A program made the translations under genes and the position numbers. Of a DNA stretch of 64,000 bases, positions 35,466-43,001 are shown one piece after another; position 1 is the stretch's first letter, and the number at the start of each line of letters is the position of its first letter. The notes under the pieces were generated by a model. That model was not told the origin of the DNA and searched no databases. It was given only the letters and a program-made list of their open reading frames with translations. This DNA is from an uncultured Paracoccaceae bacterium (GTDB taxonomy: Bacteria; Pseudomonadota; Alphaproteobacteria; Rhodobacterales; Rhodobacteraceae), in assembly GCA_947498985.1 (NCBI GenBank), contig CANMMF010000012.1, positions 53,318 through 117,317 of the forward strand, given 5' to 3'.

Positions 35466-38400
35466 ATGGCCAGGCACTTCATTACCGATCGTGAATACGC
35501 GCTTGCGGATTGCTTTGAGCGCACCGACGGGCGCGTCTTCATGAACGGCACACAGGCGCTGGCGCGGATCATGCTGGATCAGGCCCGTCGCGACCGGCTG
35601 GCGGGGCTGACCACTGCGGGTTTCGTGTCGGGCTATCGCGGCTCGCCGCTGGGCGCGGTGGACAAGACCTTCTGGTCGCTCGGCCCGCGCCTCACGGACG
35701 AGCGGATCGTCTTCCGCCCCGCCATCAACGAGGATCTGGCGGCGACCGCAATCCTTGGCGCGCAGCAGGCGCATCTCGACCCGCATGCCACCGTGGAGGG
35801 CGTCTTTTCCATGTGGTACGGCAAGGGTCCGGGCGTTGACCGCTCCGGCGATGCGCTCAAACATGGCAACGCCTACGGCACCGCGGCCAAGGGCGGCGTG
35901 CTGGTGGTTGCGGGTGACGATCATGGCTGCGTGTCATCCTCGATGCCGCACCAATCCGACGTGGCCTTCATGGCGTGGTTCATGCCGACGCTGAACCCGG
36001 CCTCGATTGCGGAATACCAGCAGTTTGGCGCCTACGGATTCGCGCTGTCGCGGTTTTCCGGCACCTGGGTCGGCTTCAAGGCGATCTCGGAAACCGTGGA
36101 ATCCGGGCGCTCTGTGCAGCTGGCCCCGGACCGGGTGTTTCGCCAGCCGGACTTTGTCGCACCCACGGGCGGGCTGCATGTGCGGCTGGGCGAGCGGCCC
36201 AGCACCGAGCTGGAAACCCGCATCACCGCCAAGCTTGACGCGGTCCGCGCCTTTGTCGAGGCCAACCCGCTGGACCATGCGCTCTATGACATACCGGAGG
36301 CGCGGTTCGGCATCGTGACCACCGGCAAGGCGCATCTCGACACGATGGAGGCGCTGCGGCTTCTGGGCTTTGACGAGCGGCGCTGCCGGGCGCTCGGGAT
36401 CGATATCTACAAGGTCGGCATGGTCTGGCCGCTGGCCCGGCGCGACGCGCTGCGATTTGCGGCGGGCAAAGAAGAGTTGCTGGTCATCGAGGAAAAACGC
36501 GGCATCATCGAAAGCCAGCTGAAAGAGCATTTCTACGATGTGCCCGGCGACAAACCGGCGCGCATGGTCGGCAAACACGATGAAACCAACGCGCCGCTGG
36601 TGCCCTGGACCGGAGAGCTGAGCCCGAAACTGCTGCTGCCGCTGCTCGCCGCGCGGCTGGACGCGGTGATCCCGGGACAGGATTTCCGCGCCCGCGCCAT
36701 GGCGCTGACCGAAACCGCACCGCCGATGCTTTCGGTCAGCGGGGCCGCGCGCACGCCCTATTTCTGCTCGGGCTGCCCGCATAACACATCGACCAAGCTG
36801 CCCCAGGGCAGTCAGGCGGCGTCGGGCATCGGCTGCCACGTGATGGCCAGCTGGATGGACCGCGACACCACCGGGTTTGCGCAGATGGGCGGCGAAGGCG
36901 TCGCCTGGAGTGCCGCGTCGGAGTTCAACGGCAAAAAGCACATGTTCCAGAATATCGGCGAGGGCACGTGGTACCATTCCGGCTCCCTCGCCGTGCGGCA
37001 GGCCGTTGCCGCAAAGACCAACATCACCTTCAAGGTGCTCTACAACGACGCGGTTGCGATGACCGGCGGGCAGCCGGTCGACGGGCCGATCTCGCCGCAG
37101 GCCATCGCCTGGGCCAGTCGCGCCGAAGGGGTGGCGCAGATCGCGGTGCTGAGCGATGACATCGGCGCTTTGGACGCCGCCGCGTTCCCGCCCCGCACCC
37201 GCTTTGAGGACCGTGCGGAGCTGGACAGCGTGCAGCGCGCGCTGCGCGACGTGCCGGGTGTGACGGTGCTGATCTACCAGCAAACCTGTGCGGCCGAGAA
37301 ACGGCGCAAGCGCAGGAAAGGCACGCTGGAGGATCCCAGCCGGTTTGTCGTGATCAACGATCTGGTCTGCGAAGGCTGCGGCGATTGTTCGGTCGAAAGC
37401 AACTGTCTGAGCGTCGAGCCGGTGCAGACGCCCTTTGGCGTGAAACGCAAGATCAACCTCTCGAGCTGCAACAAGGATTTCACCTGTCTGGGCGGGTTTT
37501 GCCCCAGCTTCGTCACGGTCGAAGGCACGCGGCGGACCAAGGCGCCCGCCGCCCGGTCGGATTTTGCCACGTGCGCCGAGCGCCTGCCGCTGCCCGCGCT
37601 TGCGGAGATCGACACGCCCTACAACCTGCTGGTGACCGGCGTCGGCGGCACGGGCGTGATCACCGTGGGGGCCGTGATCGCCATGGCCGCCCATCTGGAA
37701 GGCCACGGCGCAAGCGTGCTCGACTTCACCGGTTTTGCGCAGAAATTCGGCACGGTTCTGAGCTACCTGCGCATCGCCCGCCACCCCGGCCTGCTCAACC
37801 AGGTGCGCATCGACACAGGCAGCGCCGATGCGGTGATCGGCTGCGATGCGGTGGTCTCGTCATCTCCCGGCGCGTCGCGGTATTACAATGGTGACACGCG
37901 CATGGTGCTCAACCTGGCGCAAATGCCGACCGGCGACGTGGTGCTGAACCGCGATGCGGATCTGCGGATCGACACCCGCGCAGAGGCCATTCGCGGCGTT
38001 CTGAAAGACGGGCATCTCGACACGCTTGACGCCAACAGGACCGCCGAGGCGCTGTTGGGCGATCCGGTTTATGCCAATGTTCTGCTGCTCGGGTTTGCCT
38101 GGCAACGCGGGCTTGTCCCGGTCGGTCTGGATGCGTTGCGGCGCGCGCTTGAGCTCAACGGCGTGGCGACTGACACCAACTGGGCCGCGTTTTCCGCAGG
38201 TCGGCTGCTGGCGGAGGCGCCGTCGGAGCTGGATGCGCTTTTGCCGCGCGAGGCGCGCGTTGACGAAACGCCACGCGACATCGTCTCCCGGCGCGCGGCC
38301 TTTCTGACCGCGTATCAGGATCAGGCCTATGCCGACCGTTACCGCCGCACGCTGGACCGGTTTCAGGCCGCGATGCCTCTCTGGTCCGAGGATCTGCACG

Positions 38401-38912
38401 GCACCGTGGCAAAATCGCTCTTCAAGCTGATGGCGATCAAGGATGAATACGAGGTTGCGCGGCTGCATCTCGATCCGTCTTTTGCCGCGCGGATCGCGCA
38501 GGACTTCGACGGGCCCGCCAAGCTGACCTATCACCTCGCCGCGCCCATTCTCGGCACCGCGAAGGACGCCCGCGGACGTCACCGGAAGCGCGCGCTGAGC
38601 GGCTGGATCCGCGGCCCGTTGCGCGTGCTGGCCCGGCTGCGCAGGCTCCGCGGAACATTTTTTGACCCTTTCCGGTTCGATCCCTGCCGCCGCCTCGACC
38701 GGGCGCTTCTGGCTTGGTTCGAGCAGATGCTGCAAGAGCTGCCCGCGCATGCGGAGGCGCTGGGAGAGGCCCGGCTTCTGGAGATACTGCGCGCGCCGAT
38801 GGACATCCGCGGCTATGGCCCCGTGCGCGACGCCGCGGCCAGGGACGTGCGCCAGCGCGTGGCAGGCCTGCTCTCCCCGCCCGCCTCCAATGCCACGCAG
38901 CAGGCCGCCTGA
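35466..38912 (+). CDS. Indolepyruvate:ferredoxin oxidoreductase, fused alpha-beta (IorAB)
   Basis: This is a 1148-aa single-chain 2-oxoacid:ferredoxin oxidoreductase that decarboxylates arylpyruvates, made by transamination of aromatic amino acids, to aryl-acetyl-CoA. The N-terminal alpha part contains TAGFVSGYRGSPLGAVD. The TPP site is GGEGVAWSAASEF, CPHNTSTKLPQGSQAASGIGCH precedes it, and cluster cysteines are in CEGCGDCSVESNCL and CNKDFTCLGGFCPSF. The gamma-like part begins TGVGGTGVITVGAVIAMAAHLEG and has FTGFAQKFGTVLSYLRIA. A helical C-terminal domain of about 200 residues is typical of the proteobacterial fusion. RBS AAGGGAA precedes the ATG. It probably belongs to the Lrp regulon. Confidence 0.9.
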   Translation: MARHFITDREYALADCFERTDGRVFMNGTQALARIMLDQARRDRLAGLTTAGFVSGYRGSPLGAVDKTFWSLGPRLTDERIVFRPAINEDLAATAILGAQQAHLDPHATVEGVFSMWYGKGPGVDRSGDALKHGNAYGTAAKGGVLVVAGDDHGCVSSSMPHQSDVAFMAWFMPTLNPASIAEYQQFGAYGFALSRFSGTWVGFKAISETVESGRSVQLAPDRVFRQPDFVAPTGGLHVRLGERPSTELETRITAKLDAVRAFVEANPLDHALYDIPEARFGIVTTGKAHLDTMEALRLLGFDERRCRALGIDIYKVGMVWPLARRDALRFAAGKEELLVIEEKRGIIESQLKEHFYDVPGDKPARMVGKHDETNAPLVPWTGELSPKLLLPLLAARLDAVIPGQDFRARAMALTETAPPMLSVSGAARTPYFCSGCPHNTSTKLPQGSQAASGIGCHVMASWMDRDTTGFAQMGGEGVAWSAASEFNGKKHMFQNIGEGTWYHSGSLAVRQAVAAKTNITFKVLYNDAVAMTGGQPVDGPISPQAIAWASRAEGVAQIAVLSDDIGALDAAAFPPRTRFEDRAELDSVQRALRDVPGVTVLIYQQTCAAEKRRKRRKGTLEDPSRFVVINDLVCEGCGDCSVESNCLSVEPVQTPFGVKRKINLSSCNKDFTCLGGFCPSFVTVEGTRRTKAPAARSDFATCAERLPLPALAEIDTPYNLLVTGVGGTGVITVGAVIAMAAHLEGHGASVLDFTGFAQKFGTVLSYLRIARHPGLLNQVRIDTGSADAVIGCDAVVSSSPGASRYYNGDTRMVLNLAQMPTGDVVLNRDADLRIDTRAEAIRGVLKDGHLDTLDANRTAEALLGDPVYANVLLLGFAWQRGLVPVGLDALRRALELNGVATDTNWAAFSAGRLLAEAPSELDALLPREARVDETPRDIVSRRAAFLTAYQDQAYADRYRRTLDRFQAAMPLWSEDLHGTVAKSLFKLMAIKDEYEVARLHLDPSFAARIAQDFDGPAKLTYHLAAPILGTAKDARGRHRKRALSGWIRGPLRVLARLRRLRGTFFDPFRFDPCRRLDRALLAWFEQMLQELPAHAEALGEARLLEILRAPMDIRGYGPVRDAAARDVRQRVAGLLSPPASNATQQAA

Positions 38913-39032
38913 GCACCTGCATTTCCAGGACAAAGCCACGCCCGGCAGGCCCGGCCGTGCAGCTGCGTTCCAATCCGGCGCGGCCTGTGGCAGGCTGGCC
39001 GGACATTTTGCAATCGGGTTTTGGAGGGTGAC

Positions 39033-40109
39033 ATGACAATTCGGACAACCAGCGGGCGCGGGCGCCGCTATGACAGCATTCTCGACACCGTGGGCGACAC
39101 GCCCGCCATCCGTATCAACCGGATCGCGCCCGAGCACGTGACCGTCTATGTCAAGTTCGAGGCCTTCAATCCCGCCGGGTCGGTCAAGGACCGGCTGGCG
39201 CTCAACATCATCGAGGCCGCAGAGCGCGACGGCACGCTGGCGCCGGGCCAGACGGTGGTCGAGGCCACCTCGGGCAATACCGGCATCGGCCTTGCGATGG
39301 TCTGCGCGGCGAAGGGCTATCCGCTTGTGGTCACCATGGCCGACAGTTTCTCGGTCGAGCGGCGGCGCCTGATGCGGTTTCTCGGCGCCAGGGTGGTCCT
39401 GACGCCGAGGGCGCTGAAGGGTTTCGGGATGTATACCAAGGCCAAGGAGCTGGCCGAGCAGAACGGCTGGTTTCTTGCCAGCCAGTTCGAAACCGCGGCC
39501 AATGCCGACATCCACGAGGCCACAACCGCGCGCGAGATCCTGTCGGATTTCGACGGGACCAGCCTGGATTACTGGGTCACGGGCTACGGCACCGGCGGCA
39601 CGGTGTCGGGCGTATCGCGGGTGCTGCGCAAGGAGCGACCCGAGACCAGGATCATCCTGACCGAGCCTGCCAACGCGGCCATCGTCGGCTCGGGCATCGT
39701 CAACAGCCGCAACGAGCAGAACCAGCCGACCGAAAGCCACCCGGCGTTCGAGCCGCATCCGATCCAGGGCTGGACGCCGGACTTCATCCCTTACGTGCTG
39801 CAGGAGGCGATCGACAATTCCTACTACGATCAACTGCTTCCGGTCGCAGGCCCCGATGGCATCGCCTGGTCGCGGCGGCTCGCGGCGGAGGAAGGCATCT
39901 TTACCGGCATCTCGGGCGGGTCGACCTTTGCGGTCGCCATGACGCTGGCGCAGGACGCGCCGGAGGGCTCGGTGATGCTGGTCATGCTGCCGGATACCGG
40001 CGAGCGCTATCTCTCAACGCCGCTCTTTGAGGGCATCGCCGAGGACATGACCGACGAAGAGCGCGCGATCTCGCAATCGACCCCGACGGCGCAGATGGAG
40101 GCGGGCTAG
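39033..40109 (+). CDS. PLP-dependent cysteine synthase family protein
   Basis: This is a 358-aa fold-type II PLP enzyme of the O-acetylserine sulfhydrylase/cystathionine beta-synthase group. The PLP lysine is in FNPAGSVKDRLALNIIE, the substrate loop is EATSGNTGIGLAMV, and the phosphate-binding glycine loop is GYGTGGTVSGVSRVL. IFTGISGGSTFAVA and LPDTGERYLSTPLF complete the family pattern. The standard product is cysteine from O-acetylserine and sulfide. The C-terminal tail after GERYLSTPLF is about 30 residues longer than minimal CysK. I chose the ATG at 39033 for its GGAGGG site. It is 120 bp behind iorAB, and an operon is uncertain. Confidence 0.88.
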   Translation: MTIRTTSGRGRRYDSILDTVGDTPAIRINRIAPEHVTVYVKFEAFNPAGSVKDRLALNIIEAAERDGTLAPGQTVVEATSGNTGIGLAMVCAAKGYPLVVTMADSFSVERRRLMRFLGARVVLTPRALKGFGMYTKAKELAEQNGWFLASQFETAANADIHEATTAREILSDFDGTSLDYWVTGYGTGGTVSGVSRVLRKERPETRIILTEPANAAIVGSGIVNSRNEQNQPTESHPAFEPHPIQGWTPDFIPYVLQEAIDNSYYDQLLPVAGPDGIAWSRRLAAEEGIFTGISGGSTFAVAMTLAQDAPEGSVMLVMLPDTGERYLSTPLFEGIAEDMTDEERAISQSTPTAQMEAG

Positions 40110-40118
40110 CGCGGAGCC

Positions 40119-40140
40119 GCGACACCGATCCGCGTGTCGC
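40119..40140. terminator. Hairpin between the converging cysteine synthase and torR genes
   Basis: GCGACAC (40119-40125) pairs with GTGTCGC (40134-40140) across an 8-base loop. There is no T-tract. It lies in the 99-bp gap between converging stops. Confidence 0.35.
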
Positions 40141-40208
40141 TCGGTCCGTGGCCGGGAATACGAGGCACGCGCGCAACACGCTGAAAAGAAACGGAATGCC
40201 GACGCTGT

Positions 40209-40922
40209 TCAAGCGTGGGCGGGCTCCATGAAGACGTATCCGACGCCATGCACCGTCACGATCAGCGCGGGCGCTTTGGGGTCGCGTTCGATCTTGGTGC
40301 GCAGCCGTCCGATCAGCACATCGACCGTCCGGTCATAAGGCTGCCATTCCCGCCCGGAGAGGCAATCCAGCAGCTGGTCGCGCTGCAGCACCCGGCCCGC
40401 GCGCTGCGCCATGTAGCTCAGCAACTCGAACTCGCCGCGTGTCAGATGCACGTCCTCGCCACCGGGCGCGATCAACCGGCGGGCGCTGCGTTCCAGCACC
40501 CAGCCGTCAAACGTCTGCGTGTCGCGCACCTCGCGCCCGGGTGCGCCCGGGTTGGAGATGCGCCGCAGGATCGTCTTGGTGCGCACCAGCAATTCGCGCA
40601 GGTTGACCGGCTTGTCGAGATAGTCATCCGCGCCGATTTCCAGCGCCACGATGTGATCGACGTCTTCGGTGCGCGCGCTCATCACGATCACCGGCACATC
40701 GGAGGTCATGCGCAGCTCCCGCAGGATGGTCAGCCCGTCCTTGCCCGGCAGACGGATATCCAGAACCACCAGATCGATGACATGACGGCGCAACTCGCGC
40801 TCCATGTCCTCGGCATTTGCGGCGCGCACGACGCGGTAGCCTTCCACCTCGTAATAGGACGCCACCGCCTCGAGGCTGGTCGGGTCGTCCTCCACGATCA
40901 GGATCTGTTTGGGCCTCACCAT
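40209..40922 (-). CDS. torR: TorR/DorR-type response regulator
   Basis: This is a 237-aa OmpR-family regulator. The receiver starts QILIVEDDPTSLEAV, the phosphoacceptor is in LVVLDIRLPGKDG, and VIVMSARTEDVD and GADDYLDKPVNLREL complete it. The winged helix contains LTRGEFELLSYMAQ and YDRTVDVLIGRLRTKIERDP. This C-terminal wording, especially REWQPYDRTVDVLIGRLR, is characteristic of the TorR/DorR branch. I chose the ATG at 40922 because GGGGAG precedes it; upstream GTG codons would run into the operator. It is divergent from torCDA, the arrangement seen for DorR in Rhodobacter, with tor-box-like decamers between. Confidence 0.9.
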   Translation of the reverse strand: MVRPKQILIVEDDPTSLEAVASYYEVEGYRVVRAANAEDMERELRRHVIDLVVLDIRLPGKDGLTILRELRMTSDVPVIVMSARTEDVDHIVALEIGADDYLDKPVNLRELLVRTKTILRRISNPGAPGREVRDTQTFDGWVLERSARRLIAPGGEDVHLTRGEFELLSYMAQRAGRVLQRDQLLDCLSGREWQPYDRTVDVLIGRLRTKIERDPKAPALIVTVHGVGYVFMEPAHA

Positions 40923-40936
40923 CACGCGCTCCCCAG

Positions 40937-40977
40937 CCGTTAACACCTTGTTTACATATTTTTACGAACGGTTCAAC
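40937..40977. promoter_or_regulatory. Four tandem tor-box-like decamers
   Basis: CCGTTAACAC (40937), TTGTTTACAT (40948), ATTTTTACGA (40958) and ACGGTTCAAC (40968) recur every 10-11 bp in the same orientation and resemble the E. coli TorR box CTGTTCATAT. A further GTTTACA lies at 40993. The array is 60 bp before torC and 15 bp before torR, so TorR can control both. Confidence 0.65.
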
Positions 40978-41037
40978 GGCACACTGCAACACGTTTACAG
41001 CGCCCCCCTAACACTCGGGTAACGATGGGGGTGCGGC

Positions 41038-42204
41038 ATGATCAAACGGATGTGGAACTGGTTCTGGGGGCCGGCGGGCGTCATCTCGACCGGGGTTCTG
41101 CTGATCGCCGGGTTCATCGGCGGGATCCTGTTCTGGGGCGGGTTCCATACGGTGGTCGAATACACCAACGAGATGGAGTTCTGCATTTCGTGCCACGAGA
41201 TGGCCGACAACATCTATCCCGACTACAAGGCCTCGCCGCATTTCATGAACGCCTCCGGCGTCGGCGCGACCTGCGCGGATTGCCATGTGCCCAAGGAATG
41301 GTTCCCAAAGATGGTCCGCAAGGTGCAGGCCACCAAGGAGCTTTACGGCCATTTCACCGGCAAGATCGACACGCCGGAGAAGTTCGAGGCACATCGCGCC
41401 GCCATGGCGCAAAAGGTATGGGCCAAGATGGAGGCCAACGACTCGCTGGAATGCCGCAACTGCCATGACGAGACCCATATGGATTTCGCCCGGCAGAGCC
41501 CCAAGGCCTCCGAACAGATGCAGGCCGGGTTCTCGCGCGGGGAAACCTGCATCGACTGCCACAAGGGTATCGCCCACCGCCTGCCCGACATGTCCTCGGG
41601 GTTCCGCAAGAAATTCGAGGATCTGCAGGCGCTTGCCGCCGCGCATGGCATCGACGGAGAGGCCGCCTATCCGCTGAGCACGATCCCGTTCTATGCCAGC
41701 GCCGCGAAGGAAGACGAGATCGGGCAGTTCCTTGCCGCCACCAGGCTGACCGTGCTCGACGACAGCCGCGACATGGTCAGGGTCTCGGCAGAGGGCTGGC
41801 AACAGGACGGTGTGGAACAGGTGCTCTACGCGCTGCGCGGCCACCGGATCTTTGACGCCACGGTCAAGAAATCCGCCATCGACATCATCGAGACCCACGC
41901 CACCGAAACCGATCCCGACACCGATCTGGTCTGGCACCAGGTCAGCGTCGAAGGATGGGTGTCCAAGGACCTGCTGATCGAGGATGTCGAGCCGATCTGG
42001 GACTACACCCGCGAGATGTATTCGGCAAGCTGCGGCATGTGCCATTCCCGGCCCGACCCCGGCCACACGCTGGCCAACCAGTGGATCGGCGTCATGAAAT
42101 CGATGAAACGCTTCATCACGCTCGACAAGGAAGAGTACCGGATCCTGCAGAAATACCTGCAGCTGAACGCCAAGGACACCGGCGCGGCAGGCCATCATGA
42201 CTGA
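41038..42204 (+). CDS. torC: Pentahaem c-type cytochrome TorC/DorC
   Basis: This is a 388-aa NapC/NirT-family quinol dehydrogenase. One N-terminal anchor helix (VISTGVLLIAGFIGGILFW) precedes four haem sites: CISCH, CADCH, CRNCH and CIDCH. A C-terminal monohaem domain has the fifth site, CGMCH, near residue 340. Five CXXCH motifs in this order distinguish TorC/DorC from tetrahaem NapC. It transfers electrons from the quinol pool to the periplasmic terminal reductase coded two genes downstream. It overlaps the torD gene by 8 bp. Confidence 0.95.
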   Translation: MIKRMWNWFWGPAGVISTGVLLIAGFIGGILFWGGFHTVVEYTNEMEFCISCHEMADNIYPDYKASPHFMNASGVGATCADCHVPKEWFPKMVRKVQATKELYGHFTGKIDTPEKFEAHRAAMAQKVWAKMEANDSLECRNCHDETHMDFARQSPKASEQMQAGFSRGETCIDCHKGIAHRLPDMSSGFRKKFEDLQALAAAHGIDGEAAYPLSTIPFYASAAKEDEIGQFLAATRLTVLDDSRDMVRVSAEGWQQDGVEQVLYALRGHRIFDATVKKSAIDIIETHATETDPDTDLVWHQVSVEGWVSKDLLIEDVEPIWDYTREMYSASCGMCHSRPDPGHTLANQWIGVMKSMKRFITLDKEEYRILQKYLQLNAKDTGAAGHHD

Positions 42205-42889
42205 CGCAGACCGGATCACGTCTTACGCGCTGGCCTATCGCTGGCTGGCGCAGTTCTTTCTCGCCCCGCCCGATCTGGCAATGCTGGAGCGCTACCGGCA
42301 GGACGAGGGGCAGCGCGTGCTGGACGCCTGCGAAACGCTGCCCGCACTGGTGCCAGTGGCGCGGATGATCCGCGACCGGACCGCGCCGGGGCGCGACTTG
42401 AGGGCCGAGCAGGCGGCGTTTCGCAAAGCCTTCGGCGCCGCGTTCGACATCGGCGGGCCGCGGTCCGCGCCGCCCTATGCGTCGGTCTATCTGAGCGACA
42501 CAGGCCGCCTCTATCAGGCCCCGGCGCAGGAGATGTTCCGCATCCTGAAAAACCTGCACCGCAGGATGCCCGCCGGGATCAACGAGGCGCCTGACCATGT
42601 CAGCGTGCAACTGCATGTCGCGGCAGAGCTCTGCGCGCGTGAAAGCGACGGGCAGCCGCTGCCGGTCCCGGTTTGCGACTTCCTCGAACATCATCTGCTG
42701 AGCTGGCTTCCGGCCTTCAGCCGCCGCTGCGCACGCCTGCGCATGTCCGACACGATCGGCGTGCTGGCACATGCCGCGGCGGCGCTCGTCACCGACGACG
42801 TCGCGCAACGGCGCGCGCGGCAGACGCAGGGGATCGCGCATGGGGTTCGGTCCAACGAACCCAGCGGCGGCGCGCGGATCGATCCCTGA
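42197..42889 (+). CDS. torD: Molybdoenzyme maturation chaperone TorD
   Basis: This is a 230-aa cytoplasmic, all-helical chaperone of the TorD/DmsD family. It binds the twin-arginine signal and apo-form of the reductase while molybdopterin guanine dinucleotide is inserted. Visible family features are the N-terminal YRWLAQFFLAPPD, the central EYYLS-like stretch seen here as PYASVYLSDTGRLYQAPAQEMFRILKN, and the Asp-His region EAPDHVSVQLHVAAELC with the later LLSWLPAFSRRC. The gene is sandwiched between torC and torA, as in Rhodobacter dor operons. Confidence 0.9.
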   Translation: MTDADRITSYALAYRWLAQFFLAPPDLAMLERYRQDEGQRVLDACETLPALVPVARMIRDRTAPGRDLRAEQAAFRKAFGAAFDIGGPRSAPPYASVYLSDTGRLYQAPAQEMFRILKNLHRRMPAGINEAPDHVSVQLHVAAELCARESDGQPLPVPVCDFLEHHLLSWLPAFSRRCARLRMSDTIGVLAHAAAALVTDDVAQRRARQTQGIAHGVRSNEPSGGARIDP

Positions 42890-43001
42890 CATCAGAGCGA
42901 TCCCTGAGCCCGGCGCTGGGCGGCGGTGAGAACACCCGGAAAGGCGCAAAAGGTCAGAGCCGGGCCTCTTGCAAGCAACGACCACAGAAATGGAGGGAAC
43001 C

